A stretch of 64,000 bases of DNA, from the NCBI GenBank assembly GCA_963804005.1, contig CAWDOP010000002.1, positions 310,001-374,000 of the forward strand, read 5' to 3'. Within the stretch, counting starts at the first letter, position 1. Every line of letters begins with the position of its first letter. Positions 27,530 through 35,856 of the stretch are shown here, one piece after another. The translations under genes were made by a program, and so were the position numbers. Origin of the DNA: JAGXRK01 sp963804005. Lineage in GTDB: Bacteria; Bacteroidota; Ignavibacteria; Ignavibacteriales; Ignavibacteriaceae. The notes beneath the pieces are model-generated. The model worked only from the letters and a program-made list of their open reading frames with translations, was not told where the DNA came from and did not search any database.

Positions 27530-29010
27530 TAAACTTCATACATTTCCTTCTTAAAATTGATATCGACAGGTGTTGGATATTTACCTGAAAAGCATGCCGT
27601 GCAGAAGTTTTTAGTTCCTGCTTCAGAAACGGCTTCCAACATCTCTTCAATAGTTAAGTATTCTATGCTATCAACTTCAAGATAATTTTTTATCTCTTCA
27701 ATATTTCCGTGCATTCTATGCGCGATAAGTTCAGAGCGGCTTGGGAAATCCATTCCATAATAACAAGGGTGCATTATTGGAGGTGATGAAATTCTGAGAT
27801 GAATAGCTTTTGGATTTCCTTCTCTTAAAAGTTTTACGAGCTGCTTTGATGTAGTACCGCGAACAATTGAATCATCAACCACAACAATTGTTCTGCCTTC
27901 CAAAACACCTTTCACAATATTAAATTTTATTCTCACATCTGTTTCACGCTGACTTTGTCCCGGCTGAATAAAAGTTCTTCCAATGTAATGGCTTCTTATC
28001 AAGCCGATTTCAAGCCGGGAATCAATTCCCTCTTTTTCAAACTCCCTTGCGTATCCTAAAGCAGTTGTATTGGAGCTATCCGGAACACTTATAACATATA
28101 TCCTTTCACCATCAGGATCAGTAACAGGATGTTTTCGAGCAAGCACTTTACCAAGTTTTCTTCTCATCTTATCAACATAATGTCCGAAGATGAAACTATC
28201 AGGACGTGAAAAATATATGAACTCAAAAATACAGTGCTTTTGTTCTCTGGATTTTTCTTCAATTTTAAAGGATTTTATTTTTCCTGTGTAAACTGTGTCA
28301 TCATCAATTACAATCAATTCACCTGCTCGGACTTCTCTTAAAAATGTAGCTGATTGAATATCAAACGCACAAGTTTCTGAAGCAACAAGAAAAGTATTAT
28401 CAAGCATACCGATAGATAATGGTCTGAATCCATAAGGATCGCGTGCAGCAATTAGTTTATCGTCGGTTAGTATAGTAACACAATATGCGCCTTCTATTCT
28501 TTTTAATGCTTCAAGTATCTGGTCAATCTGGTCTTCAAGTTTTGATCGTGCAATAAGATGGAGTATCACCTCTGTATCGCTTGTAGTTTGAAAGATTGCT
28601 CCTTCATTAACAAGTTCTTCTCTTAACTGTTTAGCATTTGTCAAATTTCCGTTATGAGCTATGGCAAGATTACCGAGTCTGTAATTCACCATAAATGGCT
28701 GAATGTTTTTTCTTGATTTGGCAGTTCCGGTAGTTGAATAACGATTATGCCCGATTGCAGAATTACCGATAAGAACATCACGTAGAAGATTTGAATCTTC
28801 AAATACTTCTGAAACTAATCCCTCGCCTTTAAAAATATTAAAGTGAGCCCTTCCATCTCCGTTGAATGATCGGGTTACAATTCCGGTTGCTTCCTGTCCG
28901 CGGTGTTGTAATGCATGGAGGCCATAATAAGCTTGAACAGCAGCAGTATCTGAACCGTAAACGCCGAATATTCCACAATAAGAAATTGGTTTATCTTCTT
29001 CGTAATTCAT
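27529..29010 (-). CDS. purF: Amidophosphoribosyltransferase
   Basis: First committed step of purine synthesis: PRPP plus glutamine to phosphoribosylamine. An 11-residue propeptide (MNYEEDKPISY) precedes the nucleophilic Cys12 of CGIFGVYG, so the enzyme is of the self-processed type. Cysteines at KHCIFEF, HPCYYG and FCTACFSGKYP match the [4Fe-4S] Bacillus-type enzyme. The PRPP site is VVVDDSIVRGTT. Its stop overlaps the subtilase start (TAATG), an unexpected coupling of a purine gene to a secreted protease. Confidence 0.96.
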   Translation of the reverse strand: MNYEEDKPISYCGIFGVYGSDTAAVQAYYGLHALQHRGQEATGIVTRSFNGDGRAHFNIFKGEGLVSEVFEDSNLLRDVLIGNSAIGHNRYSTTGTAKSRKNIQPFMVNYRLGNLAIAHNGNLTNAKQLREELVNEGAIFQTTSDTEVILHLIARSKLEDQIDQILEALKRIEGAYCVTILTDDKLIAARDPYGFRPLSIGMLDNTFLVASETCAFDIQSATFLREVRAGELIVIDDDTVYTGKIKSFKIEEKSREQKHCIFEFIYFSRPDSFIFGHYVDKMRRKLGKVLARKHPVTDPDGERIYVISVPDSSNTTALGYAREFEKEGIDSRLEIGLIRSHYIGRTFIQPGQSQRETDVRIKFNIVKGVLEGRTIVVVDDSIVRGTTSKQLVKLLREGNPKAIHLRISSPPIMHPCYYGMDFPSRSELIAHRMHGNIEEIKNYLEVDSIEYLTIEEMLEAVSEAGTKNFCTACFSGKYPTPVDINFKKEMYEV

Positions 29011-29139
29011 ATAAAATTAAATGTGTATCATTAAAATATTTACAAACAAAGTTAAGTAATAAAGGATATTTAATGAAACAGAATAATAGTGGATATTTTT
29101 ATATGTATTAAAAATTTTGGTTACATGGAAACGAAATAA

Positions 29140-29694
29140 TTAGAATGGGAATTCTTCTTTATGATCAATTTCTATTTCAAGTTGTTCAAGCTTTCTTTTT
29201 TCTGCAATCTGATGAACTGAATTTCCTTCCACATAAATTGCTTTATATGGAATAGTCGGACAAGCATATTCACACGCTCCGCAGCCAACACAGAACTTAT
29301 CAGTAACTTCAGGAATTTTTAATCCTTCTTTATAATCAACCATATCTACTGCTTTGGTTGGACAATGTTCTGAACAAGCTCCACAAGCTTTCTTTTCTGT
29401 TTCAACAATACAATTATCTTTTACAAAAATTGCTTTACCAATTTGGACTACTTTTTTTTGTTCTTGTTTTAGAGGAATAATCGCACCGGTAGGACAAACT
29501 TCTAAACAAGAAACACAGTCGTAATTACAAAAGCTTGTTTTGAAATCCATATAGGGTTGCAGAATTCCAAGAAATCCAAATTCAAGAAATGACGGCTGTA
29601 AAACTTTTGTTGGACAAACTGTAACGCAAAGATGACAAGCAGTACAGGTTAAGTTATAATGATCTAAGCTTTTGGATCCCGGAGGTGATGACAT
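29140..29694 (-). CDS. Ferredoxin-like protein with multiple 4Fe-4S motifs
   Basis: A 184-residue cysteine-rich redox protein. The clusters are seen in CTACHLCVTVCP, CNYDCVSCLEVCP, CGACSEHCP and CVGCGACEYACP. The start region SSPPGSKSLDHYNL is normally found within a single longer membrane Fe-S protein in Bacteroidota. Here it sits in a different frame from the upstream gene and overlaps it by 41 bases, with an in-frame TAA just before the ATG. It is therefore either a natural split subunit or the distal half of a frameshifted protein. It probably passes electrons with the DUF362/NapH-like unit. Confidence 0.8.
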   Translation of the reverse strand: MSSPPGSKSLDHYNLTCTACHLCVTVCPTKVLQPSFLEFGFLGILQPYMDFKTSFCNYDCVSCLEVCPTGAIIPLKQEQKKVVQIGKAIFVKDNCIVETEKKACGACSEHCPTKAVDMVDYKEGLKIPEVTDKFCVGCGACEYACPTIPYKAIYVEGNSVHQIAEKRKLEQLEIEIDHKEEFPF

Positions 29695-30703
29695 TTAATT
29701 TTTTGTTTACAGGAACCGTACTTTCTTTTTCAGGAATTATTTTTACCTGAGAGAGTGATATACCTGATAATCCAATGAAATAAATAAAAGTTTTTGAAAT
29801 GAATTCACGTTTTGAATTATCCTTTTCGTTCACATCAAATTCATTCGTCTTCCAGTTGTGTTGATATGATATTACTTCACTTGGACAAACATCCATACAG
29901 TTAAAACAGGCAACACAGCGTGTAAAATCAATTTCCTTTGTTTTGAAATCTATACATTCCGATTTACAAACTATTTCACAAACTCCGCATCCTTCACATT
30001 CAGTCTTGTCTATTTTAAGTTGATAGAAAGAAAATTTAGATAAATATCCTAATAAAGTTCCGACAGGACAAATTGTATTACAATAAAGTCTTCCGCGTTT
30101 GTAAGATAGATAGACTATAATAACTAAAAATATAAATGGAAAAAGCGTCAGCAGATATGAATAAGATTTTGGATCGATTGGATAAATAAGATAAACATCA
30201 AGCTTTTCTAATGTAAATGATAGAAAGTTGTTTCCTGCTATGACTAAAGGATTTATAAGTTGTGCAAATATTCTTCCTGCGTTACTATATGGATCGAGAA
30301 GATTTAGAAGAAGCATATTTCCAGCCAATATAAAAACTAATGTTAAAAGAAGAACTGTATACCTTAGCCATTTGTATTCTTTTGTGTAGTGATACTTTTT
30401 CCTTTTATTAAATTTCTTTGAAATATTTGATGAGATATCCTGAAGAGTCCCGATAGGACAAACACTTGAGCAGTATATTCTGCCGTACAATAAAACCAGA
30501 ATCGTAACAATTATGAATCCTGTTGCAAGAAGAGTATAAACATTAAAGAATTTTAGAACTGAAGGGACAAATTGAAAATATAAAAAGTAGTTAATTATCT
30601 CTGTTGGAATAGCATGATTTATATCAAGAAAAGCAATTGCTGTAATTATTAGAAAAAATATAGAAACAACTACTCTTATTTTTCTGAGTTTTGATGAATT
30701 CAA
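29654..30703 (-). CDS. NapH/MauN-like 4Fe-4S membrane protein
   Basis: A 349-residue integral membrane electron-transfer protein with about five spans (residues ~10-28, 45-70, 110-130, 145-165, 185-205). Two CxxxCP motifs on membrane loops (CSSVCPIGTLQD, CNTICPVGTLLG) and a two-cluster ferredoxin domain follow (CEGCGVCEIVC, CVACFNCMDVC). Near the C-terminus KREFISKTFIYFIG resembles a buried Tat-like signal that in related single-chain proteins leads into the periplasmic ferredoxin part. The last ~14 residues are the out-of-frame reading of the next gene's start. Start TTG, 5 bases after the DUF362 stop. Confidence 0.82.
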   Translation of the reverse strand: MNSSKLRKIRVVVSIFFLIITAIAFLDINHAIPTEIINYFLYFQFVPSVLKFFNVYTLLATGFIIVTILVLLYGRIYCSSVCPIGTLQDISSNISKKFNKRKKYHYTKEYKWLRYTVLLLTLVFILAGNMLLLNLLDPYSNAGRIFAQLINPLVIAGNNFLSFTLEKLDVYLIYPIDPKSYSYLLTLFPFIFLVIIVYLSYKRGRLYCNTICPVGTLLGYLSKFSFYQLKIDKTECEGCGVCEIVCKSECIDFKTKEIDFTRCVACFNCMDVCPSEVISYQHNWKTNEFDVNEKDNSKREFISKTFIYFIGLSGISLSQVKIIPEKESTVPVNKKLNVITSGIQKLRSL

Positions 30704-30707
30704 TTAA

Positions 30708-31631
30708 TCAAAATATTTTTCGGTATATATTCAATTTATCCAGGTCTATTGCACCCAGTTTCATTTCATTTGCAATTCTAATATATTCTATATTATCAGG
30801 TTCTTTGCCAAACAATTTTGCTGCTGCAGCATCGGCTGCAACAATATCTGATGAAACAACTTGTGATTTCATTGTAACAACATCAGCTTTTGAAACTCCT
30901 CTTGGTCCGTTTCTTTTCATTACATAATATGCATCAACAACATTAAGATCGGGTTTTCTGAAAGAAGTAAAATCTGCAATACATTGATGAAGATCATTTC
31001 TATGCCAGTAACCGCGATCCCAGACTATTCCCATTAAATTTTTCATTGAAATTGTCAGATCTGCGGAACCGTGATGTTTCAGTATTGGAACATTTATAAA
31101 AACATCTGAACTTAAAATTAGCTCGTGGACTTTTGCTTCTTTTAATTTCTTGCCTTGCTTTACTGTTACTTTTTGATAATAATTTTCTGTTGCGCCGGAA
31201 ACTATTTTTGCTTTTGCATCTTTTGCTGCTTTTTCAATTCCGCTATTTGTATAAGTACGTCTCCAGTTATCACAAGTGTTATCGAAAACATAAACATCTT
31301 TTGCACCTGCTTCAAAACAATGTTTAATTATTCTATTTACTAACAATGGATTTGTATTACCTGCTCTTTCGGGAGATACATCCCAGCCTATATTCGGTTT
31401 TACAACAACAGTTTGACCTTTCTTGACAAATTTACTCATTCCACCTAAGGCTTTTATTGCTTCATCAAACATAGCATCCGGTTCACCACCTCTTATTGCA
31501 GCAAGATCGTATGAATCAGGAGGGATAAAAGAATTGTAAGCAAATAGTTTGGAATAATTACCTAATGATAAAGCAGAACCAGCTAACAAGCCTGCTTTAA
31601 CTGATTTACTGATAAAATCTCTTCTTTTCAT
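30708..31631 (-). CDS. DUF362 domain-containing protein with Tat signal
   Basis: A 307-residue protein that starts with a twin-arginine-like signal (MKRRDFISKSVKAGLLAGSA), so it is probably exported folded. The body is a DUF362 domain (VVVKPNIGWD, NVPILKHHGSADLTISMKNLMG, ADAAAAKLFG), a family often fused or linked to Fe-S proteins and of unknown biochemical activity. It is the first gene of a three-gene unit with the two Fe-S proteins downstream. A shared redox process at or beyond the inner membrane is a reasonable inference. Confidence 0.88.
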   Translation of the reverse strand: MKRRDFISKSVKAGLLAGSALSLGNYSKLFAYNSFIPPDSYDLAAIRGGEPDAMFDEAIKALGGMSKFVKKGQTVVVKPNIGWDVSPERAGNTNPLLVNRIIKHCFEAGAKDVYVFDNTCDNWRRTYTNSGIEKAAKDAKAKIVSGATENYYQKVTVKQGKKLKEAKVHELILSSDVFINVPILKHHGSADLTISMKNLMGIVWDRGYWHRNDLHQCIADFTSFRKPDLNVVDAYYVMKRNGPRGVSKADVVTMKSQVVSSDIVAADAAAAKLFGKEPDNIEYIRIANEMKLGAIDLDKLNIYRKIF

Positions 31632-31740
31632 AATGAGTCCTTAATAATCGTTTCAAATTTACACGTCTCATAGTAAAAAAGAAACAATAAAATAATTTTC
31701 TGCGGGGAATAATATTTTGGTTGAAGGCATAAGTTTTTTC

Positions 31741-31761
31741 AATTATGTTTGTAACATAATT
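31741..31761. promoter_or_regulatory. Perfect 9-bp palindrome upstream of membrane protein
   Basis: AATTATGTT-TGT-AACATAATT: two perfect 9-bp arms with a 3-base spacer, 21 bases before the ATG at 31783. It has the size and place of a repressor or activator operator. No regulator family can be named from the motif alone. Confidence 0.5.
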
Positions 31762-31782
31762 TCATTTTTTTCAGAGGCAAGC

Positions 31783-32304
31783 ATGGAAAAGGTTATTAGT
31801 TTACCGGTCATCAAATCAAACAGCGGGATCGTAATTTTTGATTTTGTAATCTTATCATTTATTTATTTTCTTCCGGCAGTATCTCATTTACTTGTATTTC
31901 CTCTTTATTATTTAGAACCGATGAGGTTTGCGTTAGTATTTACTTTGCTGCATACATCAAAGAGAAATACTTTTATTATTGCTTTAACATTGCCTCTATT
32001 TTCATTTCTTATTTCATCGCATCCTTCATTTGTTAAAGCAGGGCTTCTCAGCACAGAGCTTTTACTTAATGTAATTCTATACTTTGTATTTATTAAGAAG
32101 CTTAACAGCAGAATTATTTCTTTGCTGTTAAGTATTATAGTTAGCAAGATTGCTTATTATTTATTAAAATATGTTTCAATCGAAACCGGAATTTTAACGG
32201 ATAGACTTTTTGCAACACCTTTTTATTATCAGGCAATTACAATTTTATTAATTTCCGTTTATGTATTGTTTTTCGAAAAATTTAGTGGTTCTAAAAATAA
32301 CTGA
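31783..32304 (+). CDS. Multi-span membrane protein, possibly ECF-transporter S component
   Basis: A 173-residue hydrophobic protein with about five spans, beginning MEKVISLPVIKSNSG at an ATG preceded by AGAGG. The layout (FLPAVSHLLVFPLYYLEPMR, KAGLLSTELLLNVILYFVF) recalls substrate-binding S components of energy-coupling-factor vitamin transporters, but I cannot name the substrate and the resemblance is weak. A perfect palindrome lies just upstream, consistent with regulated uptake. It is divergent from the DUF362 unit. Confidence 0.55.
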   Translation: MEKVISLPVIKSNSGIVIFDFVILSFIYFLPAVSHLLVFPLYYLEPMRFALVFTLLHTSKRNTFIIALTLPLFSFLISSHPSFVKAGLLSTELLLNVILYFVFIKKLNSRIISLLLSIIVSKIAYYLLKYVSIETGILTDRLFATPFYYQAITILLISVYVLFFEKFSGSKNN

Positions 32305-32328
32305 ACAAAAAATTGAGGTTAATTCTAA

Positions 32329-32782
32329 ATGCTAGATCAGAATAAAGCAAAGAATTTTTCTAAACGATAAACATATTGCAATCGTTGGAGTTTCCTCAAA
32401 AAGTAAAGGATTCGGAGTTGCGATTTACAATCATCTTATAGACAGAAATTTTAATGTTTCTGCTGTTAATCCTAATGGTGGAAATATTAACGGTAAACCG
32501 ATTCATAAATCATTAAAAGATATTCAGAGTAAAGTAGATACTCTTGTTACAGTAGTACAGCCAGCAGAAACTGAGAAAGTTGTTAAAGAAGCAAATGAAC
32601 TCAGAATAAATAAGATTTGGATGCAATTCGGATCAGTTTCTCCGGAAGCAGTAAAATATTGTGAAGAAAATGGAATGGATGTAATTCAAAATCAATGTGT
32701 AATAATGTTTACAGAACCAATTGGATTGATTCACAAATTACACAAATGGATTTGGAAAGCTACGGGAAAAATATCTAAGTAA
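32329..32782 (+). pseudogene. CoA-binding domain protein (YccU-like), one-base frameshift
   Basis: From about 32360 one frame encodes a full CoA-binding Rossmann protein: HIAIVGVSSKSKGFGVAIY, then VDTLVTVVQPAETEKVV, WMQFGSVSPEAVKY and CVIMFTEPIGLIH, ending at 32782. That frame has no early start codon. ATG 32329, preceded by TTGAGG, reads MLDQNKAKNF and then stops. Removing one T from the T5 run at 32355-32359 joins them as MLDQNKAKNFLNDKHIAIVG and gives 150 residues, the normal length. Either a sequencing error or a recent inactivation. The family is small cytosolic CoA-binding proteins of unclear role. Confidence 0.8.
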
Positions 32783-32785
32783 TTT

Positions 32786-33796
32786 TTATTTCTCAAAGAA
32801 ATTATTTATTTCTTCTCTGCATCTATCTAATTCACAACCAACCGCAAGATGTCCACAATTATTTTCCAAAACGAGTAACTTTGCCGAAGTCATTTCAGCA
32901 AGTTTAACAGATGTAGATGGATTAACCATTAAATCATTTTTCGAGATAATTATGAAAAGATCTGCCTGAATATGTTTAGCTGCTTCTTCCATGGAACTAT
33001 TAAAATATTTTGATATATCATGTTTCATCATTGCTTTCATTTGAGCCACATAATTATCCACCGTAAATACAGTTAAAGGTTTATTTTCAAAAGATGAAAG
33101 ATAGGGTTGAAATTCGTCTAATTTAACATTCTCATTTACATAGTCTGGAGTTCTGGCAAATAGTGCCGTCATCATATTAGTAATGGTTTTTATTTCCTTC
33201 TCAGAAGCTCCATATTTTTTTGAAGTTTCAATTATTTTTAGTTGAGTATTCATCCAGAGAAGATCATAGCTTGTCATTTTAGGTGTGCTTACATAGGCAA
33301 CAATTTTATCAATATAATTTGGATGAGCAACGGCCCATTCAAAAACCTGCATACTGCCCATTGATCCGCCTATCGCTCCATAAATATGATTTAATCCCAA
33401 ATGCTTTGTCAGCAGTACGTGTTGAGCATTAACCATATCTCTTACAGTAATTTCCGGGAAACAACTATTTTCATAATTGGAAGGAGATGAAGAAACACCA
33501 TTTCCAAGAGCATCAAAAGCAACTATGTAAAATTTTGATGTATCAACAAAATTTTTCTTTTCAATAAGATTTCCAATTGCCTCAGAAGTGCCTTCAAACC
33601 AGGAACAATAAATTATTACATTTGATTTATCTTCATTTAAAGTACCCAAAGTCCGAAAACCGATCTTACAATCTTTAATTATCTCATCATTAATAAGTTT
33701 AAAGTCACCGATATTAACAAATTGCTGTATGGATTGTGAGAAGATACTTAATGTGAAGAATGATATAAAAACGATAAGAAAAATTTTTCTTTTCAT
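32786..33796 (-). CDS. Exported alpha/beta hydrolase, homoserine-acetyltransferase-like
   Basis: 336 residues with a signal peptide (MKRKIFLIVFISFFTLSIFS) and an alpha/beta-hydrolase fold of the MetX superfamily: GGSMGSMQVFEWAV contains the nucleophilic Ser, with GNGVSSSPSN before it and NNCGHLAVGCE near the catalytic His. True MetX enzymes are cytosolic, so the exported form is more likely a hydrolase of unknown substrate. It is convergent with the broken CoA-binding gene; the stops are 4 bases apart. Confidence 0.82.
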   Translation of the reverse strand: MKRKIFLIVFISFFTLSIFSQSIQQFVNIGDFKLINDEIIKDCKIGFRTLGTLNEDKSNVIIYCSWFEGTSEAIGNLIEKKNFVDTSKFYIVAFDALGNGVSSSPSNYENSCFPEITVRDMVNAQHVLLTKHLGLNHIYGAIGGSMGSMQVFEWAVAHPNYIDKIVAYVSTPKMTSYDLLWMNTQLKIIETSKKYGASEKEIKTITNMMTALFARTPDYVNENVKLDEFQPYLSSFENKPLTVFTVDNYVAQMKAMMKHDISKYFNSSMEEAAKHIQADLFIIISKNDLMVNPSTSVKLAEMTSAKLLVLENNCGHLAVGCELDRCREEINNFFEK

Positions 33797-33942
33797 TGTG
33801 TTTCTTAGTTATAAATAAAAGAATAATTTGTTGCTCAAATTTATAATATTGTTCAATAAAACAGGTCTTTAATCAAAAAGAATAGTAGAAAAATGCAGTT
33901 TATAAAATGCTCGTTGATATACTGGGGAAAGGATTTATTAAG

Positions 33943-34016
33943 TCGGAACGGGGGGATTTGAACCCCCGACCACCTGAACCCCATTCAGGTACGCTACCGG
34001 GCTGCGCCACGTTCCG
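33943..34016 (-). tRNA. tRNA-Pro(GGG)
   Basis: A complete cloverleaf on the minus strand: acceptor CGGAACG/CGTTCCG, D arm GGCGCAGCCCGGTAGCG, anticodon stem CCTGA/TCAGG with loop ATGGGGT (anticodon GGG), and T arm GGGGGTTCAAATCCCCC. No encoded CCA. It lies 5 bases downstream of nothing coding on its own strand and immediately upstream of the merR 3' end. Confidence 0.93.
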
Positions 34017-34021
34017 TAATT

Positions 34022-34420
34022 TTATAATTTTGACACCAGAAGTTCTAAAATACTTTTTATTTCTTCAAGGTCTTTCTTTAGAGTAGACTTTTCTTTCTTT
34101 ACAAATATAGGCTCAGCTTCAGTGGATGAATTTTTATCCGGTTCTGACACTTGTAATACTTTATCCGGCGTATAATTCTCTAAAATTTTCTTTGCTCCCT
34201 CAATTGTATATTTTCTTTCTCTAAGCAAATTTTTGATGTGCAGAATTAACTGAATATCCTTATTCGTATATATTCTGTTTCCTGCCCTGTTTTTTTGAGG
34301 TTTAAGCTCTTCAAACTCTGTTTCCCAGTATCGCAAAACATATTGCTCAATACCGGCTATTTTGCTTACTTCACTAATTGAGTAATAAAGCTTTTTTATT
34401 GAAAGGTCTTTCATAAGCAT
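34022..34420 (-). CDS. MerR family transcriptional regulator
   Basis: A 132-residue DNA-binding protein with the MerR winged-helix domain at the N-terminus: YYSISEVSKIAGIEQYVLRYWE, then KNRAGNRIYTNKDIQLI. The C-terminal ~45 residues are charged and helical without a recognisable effector domain. MerR proteins of this short form are common next to tRNA genes and aroQ in this group. The target is unknown. Confidence 0.88.
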   Translation of the reverse strand: MLMKDLSIKKLYYSISEVSKIAGIEQYVLRYWETEFEELKPQKNRAGNRIYTNKDIQLILHIKNLLRERKYTIEGAKKILENYTPDKVLQVSEPDKNSSTEAEPIFVKKEKSTLKKDLEEIKSILELLVSKL

Positions 34421-34578
34421 AGATAATTTGTTGAAACGAAAATAACTAATGCTTTATTTAATAGCAAGATGCAGTTATTAAATAAAGTCAAAACTTTTTG
34501 GGATAGTTAGATTTTGTTGAAATAATAAGAATTTAATATTGAACTAAAGTGTGATAGTAGAAGAAGTAGATAAGATTA

Positions 34579-34605
34579 AGAGAACTATTATTCTAGTAGT
34601 TCTCT
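34579..34605 (-). terminator. Stem-loop at the aroQ 3' end
   Basis: A perfect 9-bp inverted repeat AGAGAACTA/TAGTTCTCT with a 9-base loop, overlapping the aroQ stop codon and followed on the minus strand by a T-rich stretch. Probable terminator of the aroQ unit. Confidence 0.6.
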
Positions 34606-35024
34606 ATAACTTTAATCAGTGAATAAACTGCTGATAGATAACTAATCTCTTTAAGTCCGGAGATGTATCCATTACACTGCTTGGCTGTTAAAGTCTTTTG
34701 TCTGAAATCCTCACGCTGAGAAATGTTAGAAAGGTGTACTTCTACTTTAGGAATTTTACATAAAGCTAATGCATCATGTATTGCAACGGATGTATGAGCG
34801 TAACCACCGGGATTTATTATCAGACCATCATATACCTTATTCGCTTCGTGTATTATGGTAACTAAATCACCTTCTAGATTTGATTGATAAAATGTAACCG
34901 AAACTTTTGGGAATTCTTTCTTTAAAATATTTTCAATATCCCACAATGAAAAATTTCCGTATTGATCCTTCTCCCTATCTCCTAGCATATTCAAATTAGG
35001 ACCATTAATAATAATAAATTTCAT
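34593..35024 (-). CDS. aroQ: 3-dehydroquinate dehydratase, type II
   Basis: Third step of the shikimate pathway. The 143 residues match the dodecameric type II enzyme: GPNLNMLGDREKDQYG with the catalytic Tyr, INPGGYAHTSVAIHDAL with the catalytic His, and VEVHLSNISQREDFRQ. It overlaps the upstream 90-residue gene by 4 bases (ATGA), so the two are coupled. Confidence 0.95.
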   Translation of the reverse strand: MKFIIINGPNLNMLGDREKDQYGNFSLWDIENILKKEFPKVSVTFYQSNLEGDLVTIIHEANKVYDGLIINPGGYAHTSVAIHDALALCKIPKVEVHLSNISQREDFRQKTLTAKQCNGYISGLKEISYLSAVYSLIKVIENY

Positions 35025-35293
35025 TTAGCTTCACTCATTTCTTCAATTATTTCACGTAACTTTGGATTAATATAAATATCGTCAACTCCAAGTTCTTTTA
35101 ATGCCATAGACAGGATAAAAACTTTCCTTTGGAGATTCGCCATTTTATTGATCACAATTACTTTGCTTTCCTTAAGGATACAATAACCGCCCTTAAAGTC
35201 GCCCTTTTCAAATCTCACAGTAGCACCTAGTTGCGAAGCAAGTGCCTTCAAATCCTGAAATAAATCTTCAAACTCTTTCTCTTTGATTTTCAT
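35021..35293 (-). CDS. Conserved small hypothetical protein
   Basis: Not recognised as a named family. A 90-residue soluble protein: KEFEDLFQDLKALASQLGATVRFEKG, a central GGYCILKESKVIVINK strand pair, and a helical end. The pattern suggests a small alpha/beta domain. It is coupled by 4-base overlap to aroQ and touches the membrane-protein gene upstream. Codon use matches the neighbours. Confidence 0.7.
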   Translation of the reverse strand: MKIKEKEFEDLFQDLKALASQLGATVRFEKGDFKGGYCILKESKVIVINKMANLQRKVFILSMALKELGVDDIYINPKLREIIEEMSEAK

Positions 35294-35817
35294 TAAGTAA
35301 CTTTATTTTTAATAGTGAGCGGTTTAAATATAATTAGAAATAAAATGCTTAAATAACTTAGTATTTCAATAATAGGAAAACTACTTAGAGATGTAATCCT
35401 ATCTCTTACAAGAATAATAATTGAATCTGCACTAAATGATGATTGCAGCAATAAAGAAATAATTTTGTAATCTATTATCAAAAGATAGAACTCAAACGGA
35501 AGCGTAATTAAAATTATCATTATCGAAATAAACAACCACCCGTTTTCTTTTATACTGATTTTCGAAAATAATAGAAAAAGAACAAACGAAATAATCATGA
35601 TTATATAAGCCAAAAAGGGTGTTATAAAAGCAGGCAGCATAGATAATAAAACTGTGTTAATATCATTAATTAAGAACATCTCTTTAAGAATTAAGTCCTT
35701 TGGTTCGAATAACTGATAAATAAGAAAGAGTTTTACCAGATATGATCCTATCCATATACTTCCAGAAGCCAATGCAAATGATGCAAATAACTTAGAAAAG
35801 AATGATTGTTTTTTCAT
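35293..35817 (-). CDS. Four-span membrane protein, unknown
   Basis: 174 residues with about four hydrophobic segments (residues ~10-35, 45-85, 90-118, 150-172) and no motif I recognise. It is the first gene of the unit with the 90-residue protein and aroQ, and divergent from ppx/gppA. No function is proposed. Confidence 0.6.
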   Translation of the reverse strand: MKKQSFFSKLFASFALASGSIWIGSYLVKLFLIYQLFEPKDLILKEMFLINDINTVLLSMLPAFITPFLAYIIMIISFVLFLLFSKISIKENGWLFISIMIILITLPFEFYLLIIDYKIISLLLQSSFSADSIIILVRDRITSLSSFPIIEILSYLSILFLIIFKPLTIKNKVT

Positions 35818-35856
35818 AAATTTAAAATAAATATTAATTCAAATTAGTGAAAAGTT

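Noticed and set aside
27945..27965. A parS-like half site (TGTTTCACG) in purF
   Set aside because: Only half of the TGTTTCACGTGAAACA palindrome is present, inside a coding region.
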